Shown here: piece after piece, positions 14,301 through 29,800 of the stretch
How the letters are laid out: each line of letters starts with the position of its first letter
Position numbering within the stretch: the stretch's first letter is position 1
From: Hofstenia miamia
Lineage: Eukaryota > Xenacoelomorpha > Acoela > Hofsteniidae
DNA length: 64,000 bases
NCBI GenBank assembly: GCA_900660155.1
Contig: CABFPE010000429.1
Coordinates: 472,773 to 536,772 of the forward strand
Direction: 5' to 3'
Notes under the pieces: generated by a model
Told to the model about the DNA's origin: nothing
What the model saw: the letters and a program-made list of their open reading frames with translations, nothing else
Databases searched by the model: none
Translations under genes and position numbers: made by a program

Positions 14301-17300
14301 TCCAGTACAAACCAGTTAGTGTTACAGAAGTTCTTGGAAAAAGTAAGTCTGAACCTATTTAACGCTTTAAGCATGAAAACTATTTTAATTATATTAGTAA
14401 ACGTAAGTAAAAAATCACTAGTAATAAATGCTCTGAAAATTACACCAAGAGTTCCGTATGTACTAAAGAAGATATTTTCATTTGTTTTTGGTGTAGTAAT
14501 TTAATACATTGGACTAATAACTACACGTATTAAAATCTGACTCTTTACGAATCTTAGAATTAATCTGTTATAAATTTGCAATGATTGATAAAAACAAGTT
14601 CGTTTAGAAAATCTAATTCAAAAATCAAATACATTAAAAATACCCGATGTAAAAGCTCCACAATCTGGTAATGCAATTTCAAAATGTTTTTAGAGTCATT
14701 AAAAACAAAATAGCAGATCACTCTTGCAATATTCATATTGATTGCATCTCAAATTCCCAGATTATAATACTCAATCTCCCTTCAATTGACTAGCAGAATT
14801 ATTCTACCAATGGTAATTAAGAAGATCAAGTAATTGATAAATTCCTTTTCCACTCTCTCAGTCAGTATATCAGGTCGTATTATCCAATATTTAAAAACAT
14901 TAAAATGATTTACTCAACGACGAAACAAAATTTATTTATTTATTGTTTTGCATTTTTTTAAAATGGGATTAAACTTAAAGAAATGATGATGTGTCAGAAA
15001 TATTAAATATCATTAACACCGCTAGTTCCCATAAATCAAAATTTAGTTTTCCCTTAAAACCAAAGCTAACAATCAGTTCTGTGAATGATTCTTTCGATAT
15101 TTCTTAAAAAAATTCAATTCCCTATCAAAATACTGTGTTAGAACAATTTTAACATCTTTTCTCATTAATCAACAGACTAAATGTTGAGAAAAACATTGTC
15201 TGTCCAGTAACACTACTAGTGCCTAAATCCATTTTTGAAAAGAAAGTCATATTAGGCATTAATGCGTGTCGTATAAATAATCGAATTCAGGGTTGGCAAA
15301 ATGTGTATTTCTACAAAAAACGTATTAAACGTTTAAAACAACGTTTTTTGCACTTAGACAGGTCAACCTCAAGGTACCAAAATTTTACTGAAAATACATA
15401 AAGTAGAAAGCATTAAATTATAATAAAAATATCAACATTTATTTTTCATCGTTGCATACACGTAAGCAAACGCAAGTTTAAAAATCTGCTATGAAAGTAA
15501 AAATGTAAAAAAACCCAAAAATAATTTTCCTAAATTTCCATATATTCTAAATAAATTGAAAAAAAAACGTCAAAAATAAACATTGCAACAAATAATTGTT
15601 TTAAAAAGTATTTAAAACATGTTTTAAGCGGGCTGTGTGAATTGATATCACATAATGTTAAATTGTTGAAAATTGGGAATAGCAATAAATCATGTGTTAA
15701 AGCATCCAAAGTGCACTTACTTTAGCAAAGATCATAAATATACGACACCTCAATCTAGAAATATGAGCAAAAGTAATAAACAGAGATGCTCATATTGTTT
15801 TACATCAGAAAACAACGCTTATCTACACAATTGTTTTTTATATCTTACAAAAATACAAGATAATTGCAAATACGGACTGGGATGTAAATTCTTTAAAAAT
15901 GAAGTAAAAATCAATTAAATCGTTTATAGTAAAGACTTGTTTATTATTTTATAAGTGTTGTATTACATATAATGTTGATACATGTTTAGTTACCGAAACG
16001 TTTTCTGCGGCATTGTATACCCAATATTCATATTGCAATAAATGATTATGTTTTATTTCATGCCTGCAAATGTAGAAGCTCTACTCGAAAGAAGTTACAC
16101 AAATGTGATAGTATTCTAACATGGCAAATCAAAGTTGAATGCTTGGAGCTTTCCCAGAAGAAAGTGGTTTAGTAATTTTATACAAAATAAAGTCACCATA
16201 TTCCTATTTTTTATTTGTGGTGATTTTACTCATTTCGATTGATCAGGTTTTTTAACCTCACCTGATATTTCTATAATTGATTCTCGTCCTACAGGATTAA
16301 ATGCCCGACTAGATTTATTCCTTACGAATCAGCCTATTGCTAGCCATGCAATTGCTACTTAACATACAAACGAATTATCTTGCTTTTTGAATTTACTAAA
16401 CTCTCACTTCAAACAAGCTATATTTGCAATAACTCTTTTGATATTTAGAAAGTAATAAGATATCTGGCAAATCCGTACGAATACTGCTGGAATCTCTAGC
16501 CTAAAACTGTATATTTCCAAAAAAAACATCTTTGGCTGCAACCCCTGAAAAATGTGATATCTCAATTACACCAATTTTGGCAAGAATATATAAAAAATAC
16601 TGTTCACAACCTATTTCTTAATATTGCAATGAACGGTTTCCTAATTCAGTTACAAATGGTGAAGATGGACAAATGATTGTCTCATTAGTATAAACCTTAT
16701 TTGCTAGATTCTTTGAACAATGAGAATATACACAGATCGAATGCATGTCTTGCGCTGACTTTAACAAAGTTTTTTGATGAACTAAATCAGGAATTTGCAG
16801 TGAACGCTATATGAAGTTTACTAGTTTCAAAAATAACTGCATAATGTGAAAAAAATCATTATCAAAGCTTAATTTGCCAAGAAAAACTCATTAATAAGAA
16901 GCCAATTGAATTAGGCTGTTCACAAGAAGGAACAATTGGGTAATCAAATATATGATATATGTCACCTGATAACTATTGTGACTTAAACAACAATTGCAAA
17001 CTATTTAAATATGCAAATGACTCCAATGACAAAATTCCTTGCTATAACCATTCCATGCAAAGTTCAACAGCATTGGAAGAATATAATCACATTATAACAT
17101 TGCCAGAACATTCAAATCTTAAAATTAATACTAAGAAAATAAACACCTTCGATTTTGTTTAAATTATCATCCGATATGCCCTTGCGATCTAAATTCACTT
17201 CCAATAGAATCTGTGAAATCTGTAAAAAAAATTGAAGCTTACTTCGATAATCATTGTAAACTTAAAACACATGACGAAACTTAAGGTAAACTTGTGGTAT

Positions 17301-19315
17301 GGTATGGGATAAAATTTTGGCTTGTGGGGATTTTTGTGGGGATTTGTGGGGCAAGACTTTTGAGCTAGCCTCAAAAATTCTAAAAATGATCAAATCACAA
17401 ACTTTAAAAAATGGCTTCACAGAATATGACTATGATCAAAATTGTGATTAACTAGAAAAAATTTATTATAACTTTATTTATATATATATATAATATATAT
17501 TAAAACATGCATAAAATTCTCAGTGTCTAATAATGCGTTGTTTTGGAACATTTGACAAAAAATGGCTGGGGGTTTCTCAAATGCAAATTACAGTTTCTCA
17601 AATGCAAATTACGGTTCTCAAATGCAAAATACGGTTTCTCAAATGCAAATTACGCTTTCTCAAAAAATGTAAATTTTTGAAGATGCAATATTATTCATTA
17701 AAGAGAAACCTTATTACAATTTTAGAAAATTGAGTATTTAAGTGCATATAATATATAATAATATGTACAATTATATTAGTTATATAAATTTTATGTTTCA
17801 AATAAAATTTTTAGTTAGTTGTGAAAATAAAAATTTGTTCCTCTCTCACTCTTTTAATTCCTTCAACAACTATTACATTTGCAAAGAAATCACTTGAAAT
17901 TACTATTCTCTAACTGTAAACCTTTTACAGTGGATACAAACTAACCATATATTTTATACTACATTAAAAAATGTGCACACTATACCAGATGTAAAAAGGT
18001 AATATTTTGTTAAATAGTGAATTAAAAAAGCAACTGTGCTGATGTAGTAAGAAAATGCACTGCATAAAAATGATAAAAACAAATTTTCTCATAAAAAATA
18101 AGAGAAGATCTTACGCATTAGATACTTGTCCACTTGTACGATCAATTAAATCAGTTCTTTGAGTAACAGTCAGGCAGCAATTGCAATCAGTCATTTTGAC
18201 AAGTAGTTGATTAAGAGGAAGTAGAGCCATGTTCTTTTGATGGCAAATCTAAATGCAGAAATAAAAATATGAATTTAGAATAAATTTTGAAGAAAAAACA
18301 CAAAAAGTTCCATACGACAACATTACACCCAGTGCTCTTCGCAAAACTTAAACAAAACTAAAACATTAGTAAAAAAGCAAAACAACCTTTTAAGCAAACC
18401 ATACATTCAAGCATTAAATGAAACTACTTCAACAATTTGTTCAGACAACATCCAACTATAGAAAGTTAAGATTTCATATTTTAGAGAAATATCAGGTATT
18501 CTCTGAAAGTCAAGAACTGAAAATAGGTTCAGTTTCAATAAATATTACTAAAGTACAAAAAACTAAAGTGGCAACATATTTCAACAGTCGAAACTTAAAT
18601 AGAATCTAAATTCCTCCCTACTCAAAATAAGTGTAATTTTCCGATGGTCTCTAAAAACAATTATTTCAATACATTAATATTGGGGTTTGAGAAAATTCTA
18701 CAATAAAAGTTCAAACAGTCCACCATTCTTTTGTACACATAATGCAACACAAGCTCCACATTGCAAACCGTAGATTTGAATTCATTAATTGTCAATCTAT
18801 TGATTACTTCAATGATTTTTGCTCTTAAATAATAATCTCACGGTGTTAGGTCTGGTGACCATGACGACACCATTACCTATTCCAATCATATGATCAGGTT
18901 GTTGCTGAGACTGCTGAAAAATTCGCACATTTGTTGTAAAATCACTCACCGTGCAAGCATGGCGGGGTACGACGCGGTCATTCATGATGTGAGAAGTACC
19001 TGCTTAAAAAATGAAAAAGTGAAAACCTAGTAGTATGCCTTTCTATATAAAGAGCTAAGTGCAAAATCTCATTACCCCACACATATATGCCAATAAAAAT
19101 TTTTCACTCATTTTGGCCAAACCTTTATATATCTTACTACCAATAACATACAAATTATAAAGGCAACAAAACTGCCCAACTTCAACGGCATTTTGGATTT
19201 CCAAGCAATTGGGATAACATCATTCCTTTACCAATGGAATCAGTAAGCACAAAGTTAGAAAAATTATATTAGTTGCATGTTCATAGACTAGAGAGCACAT
19301 CAAATATCTCAATTC

Positions 19316-19355
<40 letters not shown>

Positions 19356-22300
19356 AATATATATATATNNNNNNNNNNNNNNNNNNNNNNNNNNNNNNNN
19401 NNNNNNNNNNNNNNNNNNNNNNNNNNNNNNNNNNNNNNNNNNNNNNNNNNNNNNNNNNNNNNNNNNNNNNNNNNNNNNNNNNNNNNNNNNNNNNNNNNNN
19501 NNNATATATATATATATATATATGTATAATATATATATATATCAAAATAAACAATTTTGAATATTAATATATATATTTCGAACAACACAAAATGTGCAAC
19601 TAATTGTTATTCACAACATATTTATTGAATATATCATTATTAGAGCTATACATTTGGGTAATATTTAAATTTACCTAATTTGACATCGTTTTTCATATTG
19701 TAGCTAAATTTAAGTTTTTGCAAATTTCACCGAATTTTACGCAAATTACACAAAGGACAGCTACAGATAGGATCAACAAGCATCAAGTTAAGGAGTCATT
19801 CCCAGTGGGCTGCATAATTATTTCACATTTCTCTTGCTAAAAGGTGTATTTACTTAATTCACCTATTCGATGTATTACATTAGCATGTCACTGTGGTGCA
19901 CACTAATTGTTCATAACACTTAGAAGCACTGCATTTAATGACAAAACTTAGACTTTCAATAACTTAAAATCACGATTTTTCTTTTTTTATTTTGTATTTT
20001 TAAATAAAGAAATATTTGGCACTTATTGGTGTATGAATGTACAGTCCACATCTAATTTGTCATTAATGCTTTACTTGCTGTCTCTTATACACATCTTCAC
20101 GGTTTACATGTATTTCTAATATATACAGTTAATTTCGGTTTTGAAATTTGCAAAACTAAGAGTGATGCATCTTCACTCATTCAAACGTTAGGGTTAGGGC
20201 TAGAGTTTCGGGTTAACACCCCCCAGAGAAGTAATATGTAAAATTTTGTACTTTATTAATTGATTTCAAGGAAAAGTTCGAGTCTTAAACTATAATAAGA
20301 AGTGTTTGCCTAAAAACACAAAAATAAACGATTACTTTTAATTGAAGGAAGTCTTTTTATATAAAGCCAACATAGTTTGGATTGTTTTGAAATTTCTCAA
20401 AAGTTTACTAAAAGACGCAGAAAACACTAACCACATTACAATTATCAGCAAAGTATGCAGTATATTCATCAGCGGTCAATTCTTCTTCACACCTTGCTAG
20501 AGCACGTAAATCTATAAACTGCTTCCAAGAAATTTGCATGAAATCTGATCTTTGAACATATTGTACAAGCACACTTATTGGTAAGGAATCAATTTCGCTT
20601 TTGCTAAATAGAAAATTAAAAAACTGTTACATCACTATGGTATGATACAATTAATTTCTGATTAAACTTATTCCGAAATGCTTAAAGCAATATGAAGAAA
20701 TTTGCTTAATTTGGATTTATATTGATAATTAGAGAACCTGTTTCAGACAGAATTGGATTATTTTAAAACACCATTCACCCATTCACGCTTAAAACACACT
20801 CAAATATAAGGAATCACATAAAGCATTTGACTGGAAAAAATAATATTCGTGTAACATTTAAATTTTCTCCAATATCGTGCATATTTATGCATTTTACCAA
20901 TTTCTTTATTTTAAATTTGATTTCATATTTGCCATTTATGTTGAATAGAGTTTATTACTACCATCTTGTATTTCAGGTCTATAAAGACCACTAAAACTGT
21001 TTTAAACGCGTTTACAAACATTTAGAACAAGTTTTCCGAATATAAAAGTTTTCCTTAGAACCAGGCGTGAGTTAATGAGACGCCTTAATACGCATTGTAG
21101 CTTTATATATTTTTCATAAAACATCAAATTGACAAAGTCGTGAACGGTTTACATAAGACGTACCAATGGAAATGTTTAAATTTGATATTTCTAAGAATTA
21201 TTCCAGTGTACTTAATTAAAACAAAGCGAAATCAAATACACACGTGGATATACAGTTAAGTAAATGAGAGAACTCTTCGTAATCAATGCTGTCGCCATTT
21301 TTCTTCAATTCTTTATAACACTAAATATAAGTTAACTAGCAATTGTCAAGATAGTATAGATCCACAAAAAATGCTAACTAAGAACTACAATTTCTTTTTT
21401 ACAAATGATATTTTTGGAATACTTACATTGCTTGCTGAGTTACGACAAGAAGGACAACTTCTACGTGTCCATGCGTCAAGCTTGAAATGAAAGTGAGCTA
21501 TTTTATAAAGATCATCAATTGTTTTTGCAACCATCGTGGAAAAAATACTTGAAAGGAATAAATTTTTTAAAAAACCATTTATATTGCATAAGCTATTTTA
21601 TATTTGACATTAATGAGTAAAAATTATGAAAATATGCACAACTCATGTACCTAATAAGGGTGGGAAAGACAAATATCAGTACAACCTGCATTTCCATTTT
21701 CTATACAATAAATCGCTAAAATAATAAAAATATTTTTCTGATAGGCTGAGAAATTGTCATAAAAAATCTGTTGCGTATTTCTCTTTAATATTAAGAAAAA
21801 AGTTGAATCTAGAAATTTCAGATGTACATTGATTATAACGTATTTTGGAAAGAGCAAAACAGATTTCCACAAATGTGATATGTGCAAATAAAATAGATTA
21901 AGGTAAAGTTCTCACAGTGTGTAATTAATTTTTCGAACAACATTAACGATGTGTCTTACCGTTCTAACAAATTTGCTACGGCAGCCCTGGGGAAACTCGG
22001 AGTTTACAAAGGATAGATGTTGCGTTGTACACAGTTTTCCCAATCTTGGTGGAAACAATGGCAATGAAGTAACAAGGAAGGTTGGATCGAGGTATCTAAA
22101 ATAATTCCACAAATACATAAGTGAAGACCGTCTGTGGCGACGTAGAAAGAATGACATGAATTTTGTCGGAAAAAAAACACTAAATAATGTTGAATACTTA
22201 AATAAAAGCAAAAAAATTCAAAAAGTTTAATTCTTATTTTTTAAGAATTGGAGAAAATTAATTTATATAAATCAAAGTAGCTAAAAATATTTAGCCCTGT

Positions 22301-23803
22301 ACATTTTAATAAATTAAGTAGCAACTTCAATTTAGAAGTGTCATTTAGAAACTGGCTCTTGTCGTAAATGAAGTTCACAAAATTCTAAAATAAGATATTT
22401 TGACTAAATTAAAGTAAATTAGAAAAAAATCTAAACCACTAAGCAAATTATTACTAAGTTATATTTGGCACCAAAAACGCACGTTGATGGTGAATTTCCT
22501 AAAGTATTTGGACAATTATTAGAGTTGTAAATTGCCTACAGATGCGAAATATTAATAAGCCTTAAATTAATCTGTATTTAGTCACACCGTCAATAGGAGA
22601 TAATTAAAACCTAATACAAAAATCGCATGCAAACTAAACGACTTAATTTTTTGGAAACAAAATTGAATTAACAGTTCTTCGTCGTTTACTTTTTTACTAG
22701 GTGACAGATCTTGGGAGCATTTTACACCCCAATAAACATTTTCAATTTCAACAGTGAACATTGAAATTGGCATTAAAAAATACGACGGATAGTGTTATTC
22801 TAAATGTAGAAACATGTTACATTGCATTTCAATTACGAAAAAACAAGATTCATTACACTAAAATAGGTCTTTATAGTGCGAAAGACAAAATCATTCTACT
22901 AAAAATCCAGTTTATACAAATTGATAGTGTTTGTCCATATAATGCACACACAAATTGACTGGAAAGGAAGCATTTCATTTTTACCTTTCATTCTGAGCCT
23001 TGAGAAAACATAAAACATCTTCCTTACAATCAAACATGTACTGGAGGTCAAATATTCATTGATAATGTTGGAATATGTACTTCTTGCCATAGTGATTTGA
23101 TATTGAATAGCAGATACAAAGACGGATATTTTTGTTAAATAGAGGCTTGCAACGTTTGTAAGATAGTTCTCATTTGAAAACGTAATGTTAAACTTAATTC
23201 CACAAATAATGTAATGAATGCCTGAAAATTTTTAAGACATTATCATTGATGTTTTGTCAATTTTAGCAGTGAGGTGCCAAAAACGAAAATGTAATAAATT
23301 AAAAATTTAGTAACAAAGGATTCCCCTCAATACAAAAATTTTTATTGCAAAACTTCATCGCTTTTGAGGGGATCTAAAATTCAACCGATTTGAAAAATTT
23401 CTTTGCACAGTAATTTTTAAGCAAAATTGCAACACATCAGGTTGTTCAATCGCAATTTTTTAGAAATTATCAAAATATGAACAACCCTAGTGTTCGCATG
23501 TTTGTTTCGAAAGCTCACAGAGTTTCCAAATGTGTAAATACAGTCAAAAGTGAAGAAATTTGCAATAATTTTTCAGGTTAAATGCCTGAATAACAAATTA
23601 TACCAATTCTCTAAATGTAGGAACTTGCACTACCTCGCCTTTGAGTATACAGGTTTAAATAAGTCAAAAAGTTGCAATCAGCAATGTTTGTTTTACCATT
23701 GAATAGCATAGAATACTTACTCGATCCAATCGAAAAATGAACAATCGATGTTGGCCATGATGAATTGGAAGATAGGACGAACCTAATGTAGATTTTTAAC
23801 AAT

Positions 23804-23844
<41 letters not shown>

Positions 23845-26800
23845 CTGATTCGTAATAAACCGCGTTTTTTCCTTAAATCATTATTATTAATTATAAGGTC
23901 ATTTCAAAATTCACGAATTCCCTAAACATAGTCACCTCTGTCTGCAATATCTCTTTCCAAGTGCTCTTACAGTGCTTTCAAAGCCTTTTCCATTCGAAGT
24001 GCTGTAAATTTTGTAAGTTCTTCATTCAAAAAGTCATGGATTTCATGCACAACAACGAAATCTTTTATTCTTACGGATTCCAGTCTTGGGAAAGCGTAGC
24101 AATCGCATAAATTACAGTCAAGCCTGTAGGGTGGTTGCTTTAATAACCGTACATTTTTTCAATCAGTAAATTTTCGTGATTGCAGATACATGTGGTCATG
24201 CATTGTCTTGAATCAGTCGAACGTTTTGAAACAATATGGGCTGAGGCAATGTCTTCAGATGTCTACTACGTAGATATCTGCTCAATTTGAATACCATTTT
24301 ACGTCTTCTTATTGACAACAATTTACATACAGTCATTTATTATAGTTGTTTTCAATGAAAAAACGCGGTTTTTTACGACTGAGCCTATATATATATATAT
24401 ATATATATACAACAAATGGATTTCCTTTTTTATATAATTGTAATTAACGATAATTATTTACAATAAAAGGAGGAAATTCAGGGCAAATTCAACTAGATTT
24501 CATGAAAAAAAGATAGTCTGACTTTCAGTATCAGGGAAATGGACAGCAAAATAGCTTCCTATTCTGAAAAAGTAATAATGAGACACCAGCTTCGGAATAT
24601 AGATCACAATGACTTATGATTATATAACAAACTTACAAATTGCTTAGTTAGGGACATGTCACCGACATCAATCAATGTGAAGGATACCGAGCACCCATCG
24701 ATTGCTACGAAGGTACTTGCAGAACATTTTCTCAAATATTTTCGTGGTAAATAGGGAATAAAGTCGCTGACAGTAAAGGTCGCACAGTCAAAAGCATTCA
24801 AATTAGGTTTTTGAAGAGCTAAATATATGTATTCATATGTGTAATTAAATAAAATATACATAAAAATTTAGATTTTATACCCAATAAGCAGTGGTGAAAA
24901 TTCACCTTATATAATAAAAAAATGTGCAGAAAAATAGGCTGTGATGGATCTAATATGAAGAGCTCTATGTAAAACTATTCTTGTTCATTTTACTTAGAAA
25001 TATACAAATTTCTACGATTTGTGAGTGTCAATTGTTAATTTTCGACTTCTGAGACAGTTTCAATACACGTGATCTAAGAAAATATCCCTGATTTGACCCT
25101 TTTGAAAACCATTTAAATACTTGAAGATCTCGAATTTCTATTAGTGATTGCGATTACAAAATGGGTATAGTAGGAGAGCATAAGATTTGCTACCAGTCTT
25201 ACAGTAAGTGGCGTTCATATAATGCTTTGAACTATGGGCATGCAAATTGTACCACTATGTAAATAATTAATGGCTCCATGAGGCAACGTTTTTTTATCTT
25301 TGATTTGAACAATATCGTTATTGTAAATTGATAAATTTAAAGCACTCGATTCTAAAAATGTTTTCAGACTAAATCATTCAATGCAAATATATTTCTTAGA
25401 AATATCTTACTTATACACTCTCTAGCTCAGAAAAATCTAAAATTCAAATAACAGGTTATCAAAAACCAAGTCAAAATACAGTACCAAACATGAGTTATGA
25501 TTGTTGATTGTAGGTAAATAGGAAAAAAATTGTTAAAAAATTAAGTAGCATGGCAGTACAACAGTATTCAGATGATCAGAAATTGTGTAAATCTTTTTGA
25601 ATTTTTTGAATAATTCCCCAAGAATAAGAAATATTTTCAAAAAAGGAATTGGGCAGAATTATAAAGGATGGATAAAAGTTTTAAAATATGCAAAAAAAAT
25701 AATTGATAAAAATGGCAAAAAACAATTTTTTCTGAAAGGGAACAACCTTAGTGCATTACCTACTGACACAATTTATATGCTTCTCTTAACTAAAACTTGA
25801 AACCAAATTTTCGTTGGACATCACTGCTTGTACCATATCCTATCAATCTAATATGATTTAATACACTATATAATATATGTATGTGCAAATAACTCCTAAA
25901 TGTGGCATTACTGGTTTTTTCGATTTGACTCGTCACATGATATTTTTCAAATTCGTAAATCAGTTTTAAAACCTGTTATGGGTCTTATTCATACTGGAAT
26001 TATGAAATTTTTTAATATATTAATGCAGCTTAAACTAATTTGGATAGTTCATAACTATTCTAGGTATTTGGTATTGGCATTCTTCTAATCGAAATAACCA
26101 TGAGATGAAATATAAGTTTTTCAGAATCTAAAAACTAAGAATGGGTCGACGAGTATTGCAACAATTTTGTATATATACACACCTTCAATTACATTGATTT
26201 TGTCTCATTAAAGATAATATCATTCAAAAATATACGTTACATTTACCTTTATATTAAATCATGAACTCGTTTAGTATAAACCTGTAAAGTAAAGATTGAA
26301 AGCTTGTAAACATGAAAAAAATTGGAAAATTGGATAAATGTATAAATTTAAAACACATTTATACAATGACAAACATAAAATGTATAAATTTATATGAAAA
26401 TAGAAAACTTGACATGTTTATTAGAAATATGTAAATACCTCTTATGGCCTTCATTCTTATTTCAGTATCCATGCTTGCAATAATACCAATAATGAAGGGC
26501 GTTTTGTAGGAAAACAAGCTACATTTTTGAGGACATAGAGTAAGCAGTTTCGAAGCGGCAGAATTTTCAAGATCAAGCTAAAAAATTAATCCAATTAATT
26601 AGAAAGAATAACCTTAAAAAGTACATTCTAGAACTTAGTAGCAATAGACTTTTCATGAGCATATGTGCTACAGCCTTTTCCGATGAGGTGGTGAATAGGA
26701 CATAAACTAACTTGATAAGAGAAACATGGATGCTAAGTGCATTCAGCTTAACCGATAAAATCAATCAACCATCAAATAAATCGATTGATTTTTTCTAACC

Positions 26801-29800
26801 ATATTTTTGCTTAATTCTTGTCAATTTTACTTATTTATTATACAATTTTTCTTTTCTGAAATTTCTCATGTGTAATAAATATTTTTTTGGAAAAGTGTCT
26901 TACACTTTCTAAAATACATCGGAAAATGGAATAGATAGCAGATCATGGTTAGTTGAAAGACGATTGTTACTGTACAAGAATATCGAGAAAGCCTCTCGAC
27001 TCAAATCAATTGCAGTAAAACAAGAAAGATATACTCACACTGACATCGATAGTATTACAAATAACTTTGACAGCTTTATAATTCTTGAATGTTGAATCAA
27101 TTTCTGCGATTGCAATGCTAACAACACTTTCCTCCAATGGATCTTCAATCCGATCTAGTTTCTAAAAGTAGTTCCATTATGACAAATGATAAGGCAATTG
27201 AACCTTTTTTGACCAAATCCTATTGATAAAATTTTCAATATTATAAACAACTTCTGTTAATATTATTAGAAAGTTATATAAAAATCTTAAGTAAAATTAC
27301 CAAACTAAAAAGCAGAACAATTGAATTTATAGCAAATTTTATGAGCGATTCCAGAAAGATAAATTGAACAATTATTCAAATGCATTGCAATTGATTGTTG
27401 AAACAACATACTTTTTTGATACTAGATTTTCATAGGATTTCCTTTCAACCAAAGCAAAATATGCCCTGATTAAAAGATAAAATAAGAATTTTTATATAAT
27501 TTTGCCGGCATCCCGGTTCCATCTCTGTACTGTACTGCATGTGATAAGATGCTATGTTATGTTTTTTCAAATTAAAGACCATTTAAATAGATGTTGATTT
27601 TATATTTTCGTCCCATTTTGGGAAGTAAAATGCCTATCTGATATGAAAAAAATGGATATTTTGGGGTTCCATCAAGGTATTTGCCAGTTTTAGAACACAT
27701 ATTTAATGCAATTTTCGGAGTCATCTGCCTAACAATCCCATTTTATCCCACTTTTCCTTATAAGAATAATTTATGCAAAATTTCAACACAGATTTAGCAT
27801 TGTTTAGAAATTTATAACACTTTGTCATTGTATTTTATTATGTCCATTCTAAAACCATTTTAAAATTTGGGTGTGTTGTTACTTATCTATGCCATTGAGA
27901 GTAGGTCAGTAAAGTTTGGACAATGGTTCAATGTATAAATTACTTTAATAGTAATACTTTGGAAATTGTATTATTGCAGTGCTTTATATTACTAGTTACT
28001 AATAAGGTACATTTGTAACGCGTTTCACCTAACCCTGTCGGTCACGATGTAGGCAATAAAAAAATTTTGATTACCGGGTTTTCACTGTACCGGTAAGCAC
28101 ACAAATCTATAGCATAAAATTACACAAAATTATTTAAAACCACAAAAACATCCAAAATGTTATAAACAGTTGTTGTAAAATAAGGTCATGTTCCTTACTT
28201 TATTGTCTGGGAGACAATCGAATAAAACATTGGAAAAGTTCGAAACTTTATTCTGACTTTCTGCAAAAACTTGAGACCACTAAAATACATAGTAGTTAGT
28301 GAGGAATTATTGTAAGCTGACCTACTCGACGATTGCTCTCCTCGTCTAATATTTCCACTAATAGCCCACATTGGCTAGGATCTTCGATATCAATTGAAAC
28401 ATCCGTAAGAGGAGGATATTTCCTAAAAACGTGTGTACAGCTTAGTTGCGCAAGACTCGCAATGGAATCATTGAATGGACATTTATTGCAACTACCAAAA
28501 ATAAAACTTAAAAATTACTTGAACAAAAACAAATAAAGGTAAATGCCGAACTTTGCTGAGAAGTTAACTTATGAAGAAATTACATTAAAAAAAATTGTTA
28601 TTACGTAAGTTCTGAAGAGACAGATTAGTATATATTATAAAATTTTAGGTGTATGTATCGGCATGAAATGAAAAATTATATTTAGTTGAGTATATTATTA
28701 GATAGATAACCGAATTAGTGAAAACAATAATAAATAACACTATCACAAATACCTGCAACAGTCTACATATTTTGAACATGTACTAAAGAAATTGCCTTGA
28801 GGATTTCCTTCAAGATATTTCTTCCAACAGGTCGAACACTTATCCGAAACGACATCACTTTCCTTGCACTAAAAATTAAATGCTTAACTTAGTTTACATT
28901 GACAAAAGTAAGTGCATCACAACAATGTGAATTTCAAAATCTGTAGAACATTGTCTGAAGATGGATTGTTATTAGTTTGATTTTCAATCGTCTTAGATTA
29001 AGTAAAATTTTAAAAGTTCAACAATTCCCCAGACCGTAACCAAATTTTAAATTGAATTTTTTTGAGAATCTGCAAGCCTGTGGTATCTGTAGGTTGTAAA
29101 AACATTTGTGCAGCACAAAATTAGTGGCAAAGAGATTATCAAAACGTTTGTAAATTTTATTTGAAAAACACGAATGTTTCACGCTAGCGTCTGTCAATTT
29201 ATTACCTCAATAATTTTTTACATAGGCAAACACTACATATAACTGGATATTATTGATTAAATTAATATTTATGATTTCCAATTAGGCATTTCTGCAAGCA
29301 GTGGATTGGCTAATGGCTTCCTAAATATGAGAAACGTGAAACGTAATAAAGTTATTGTTGAATTATTTGTACACATTTTATTAAAATAAGATCGCAGTAA
29401 TTATATAGTGTGAAATGAAAAAATACATGGTTGTTATCAATTAGGTTTTGCATTTTGCCAGCGGAATCATCAACAAATTTGTAAAAAATAAAGGTGAACA
29501 TACTTACATCATTCCATGTAAGCTCTGGTGTTGCAAATGTCGTCTCATATTCAGCGAATTTGACGACAAATTTTGCATCTAGTGCAGTCATATTATTTTC
29601 AAATGTTGACTCTTTCCAAGTTTTTACAACTTCTTGACAATCCTGTGAAAAACGCTTATAACTTCTCTCCACATAATTTGAGTAGTCTTGTCTTGCAATT
29701 GCGCATTTCATAACTAAAAATACTTTAGCAGAAAGAGCAAACCTATTACGTAAAATTACAAACGATAGCTGATTTATTGATAAAAATTGCGAAGAACATA

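Noticed and set aside
19220-19588. Long frames of X residues
   Set aside because: Created by the N gap and TA repeat.
20188-20199. TTAGGGTTAGGG
   Set aside because: Two units only; expected by chance, not an interstitial telomere.
21427-21500. Alternative frame in exon 44 (VTQQAI joined directly to exon 46)
   Set aside because: It needs a poor acceptor directly after a stop. Exon 45 restores the frame better and uses the longer open exon.
23611-23802. Continuous 63-codon minus frame over exon 40 and beyond
   Set aside because: The shorter 62-bp exon in another frame has a strong GTAAGT donor and matches the phase of exon 39.
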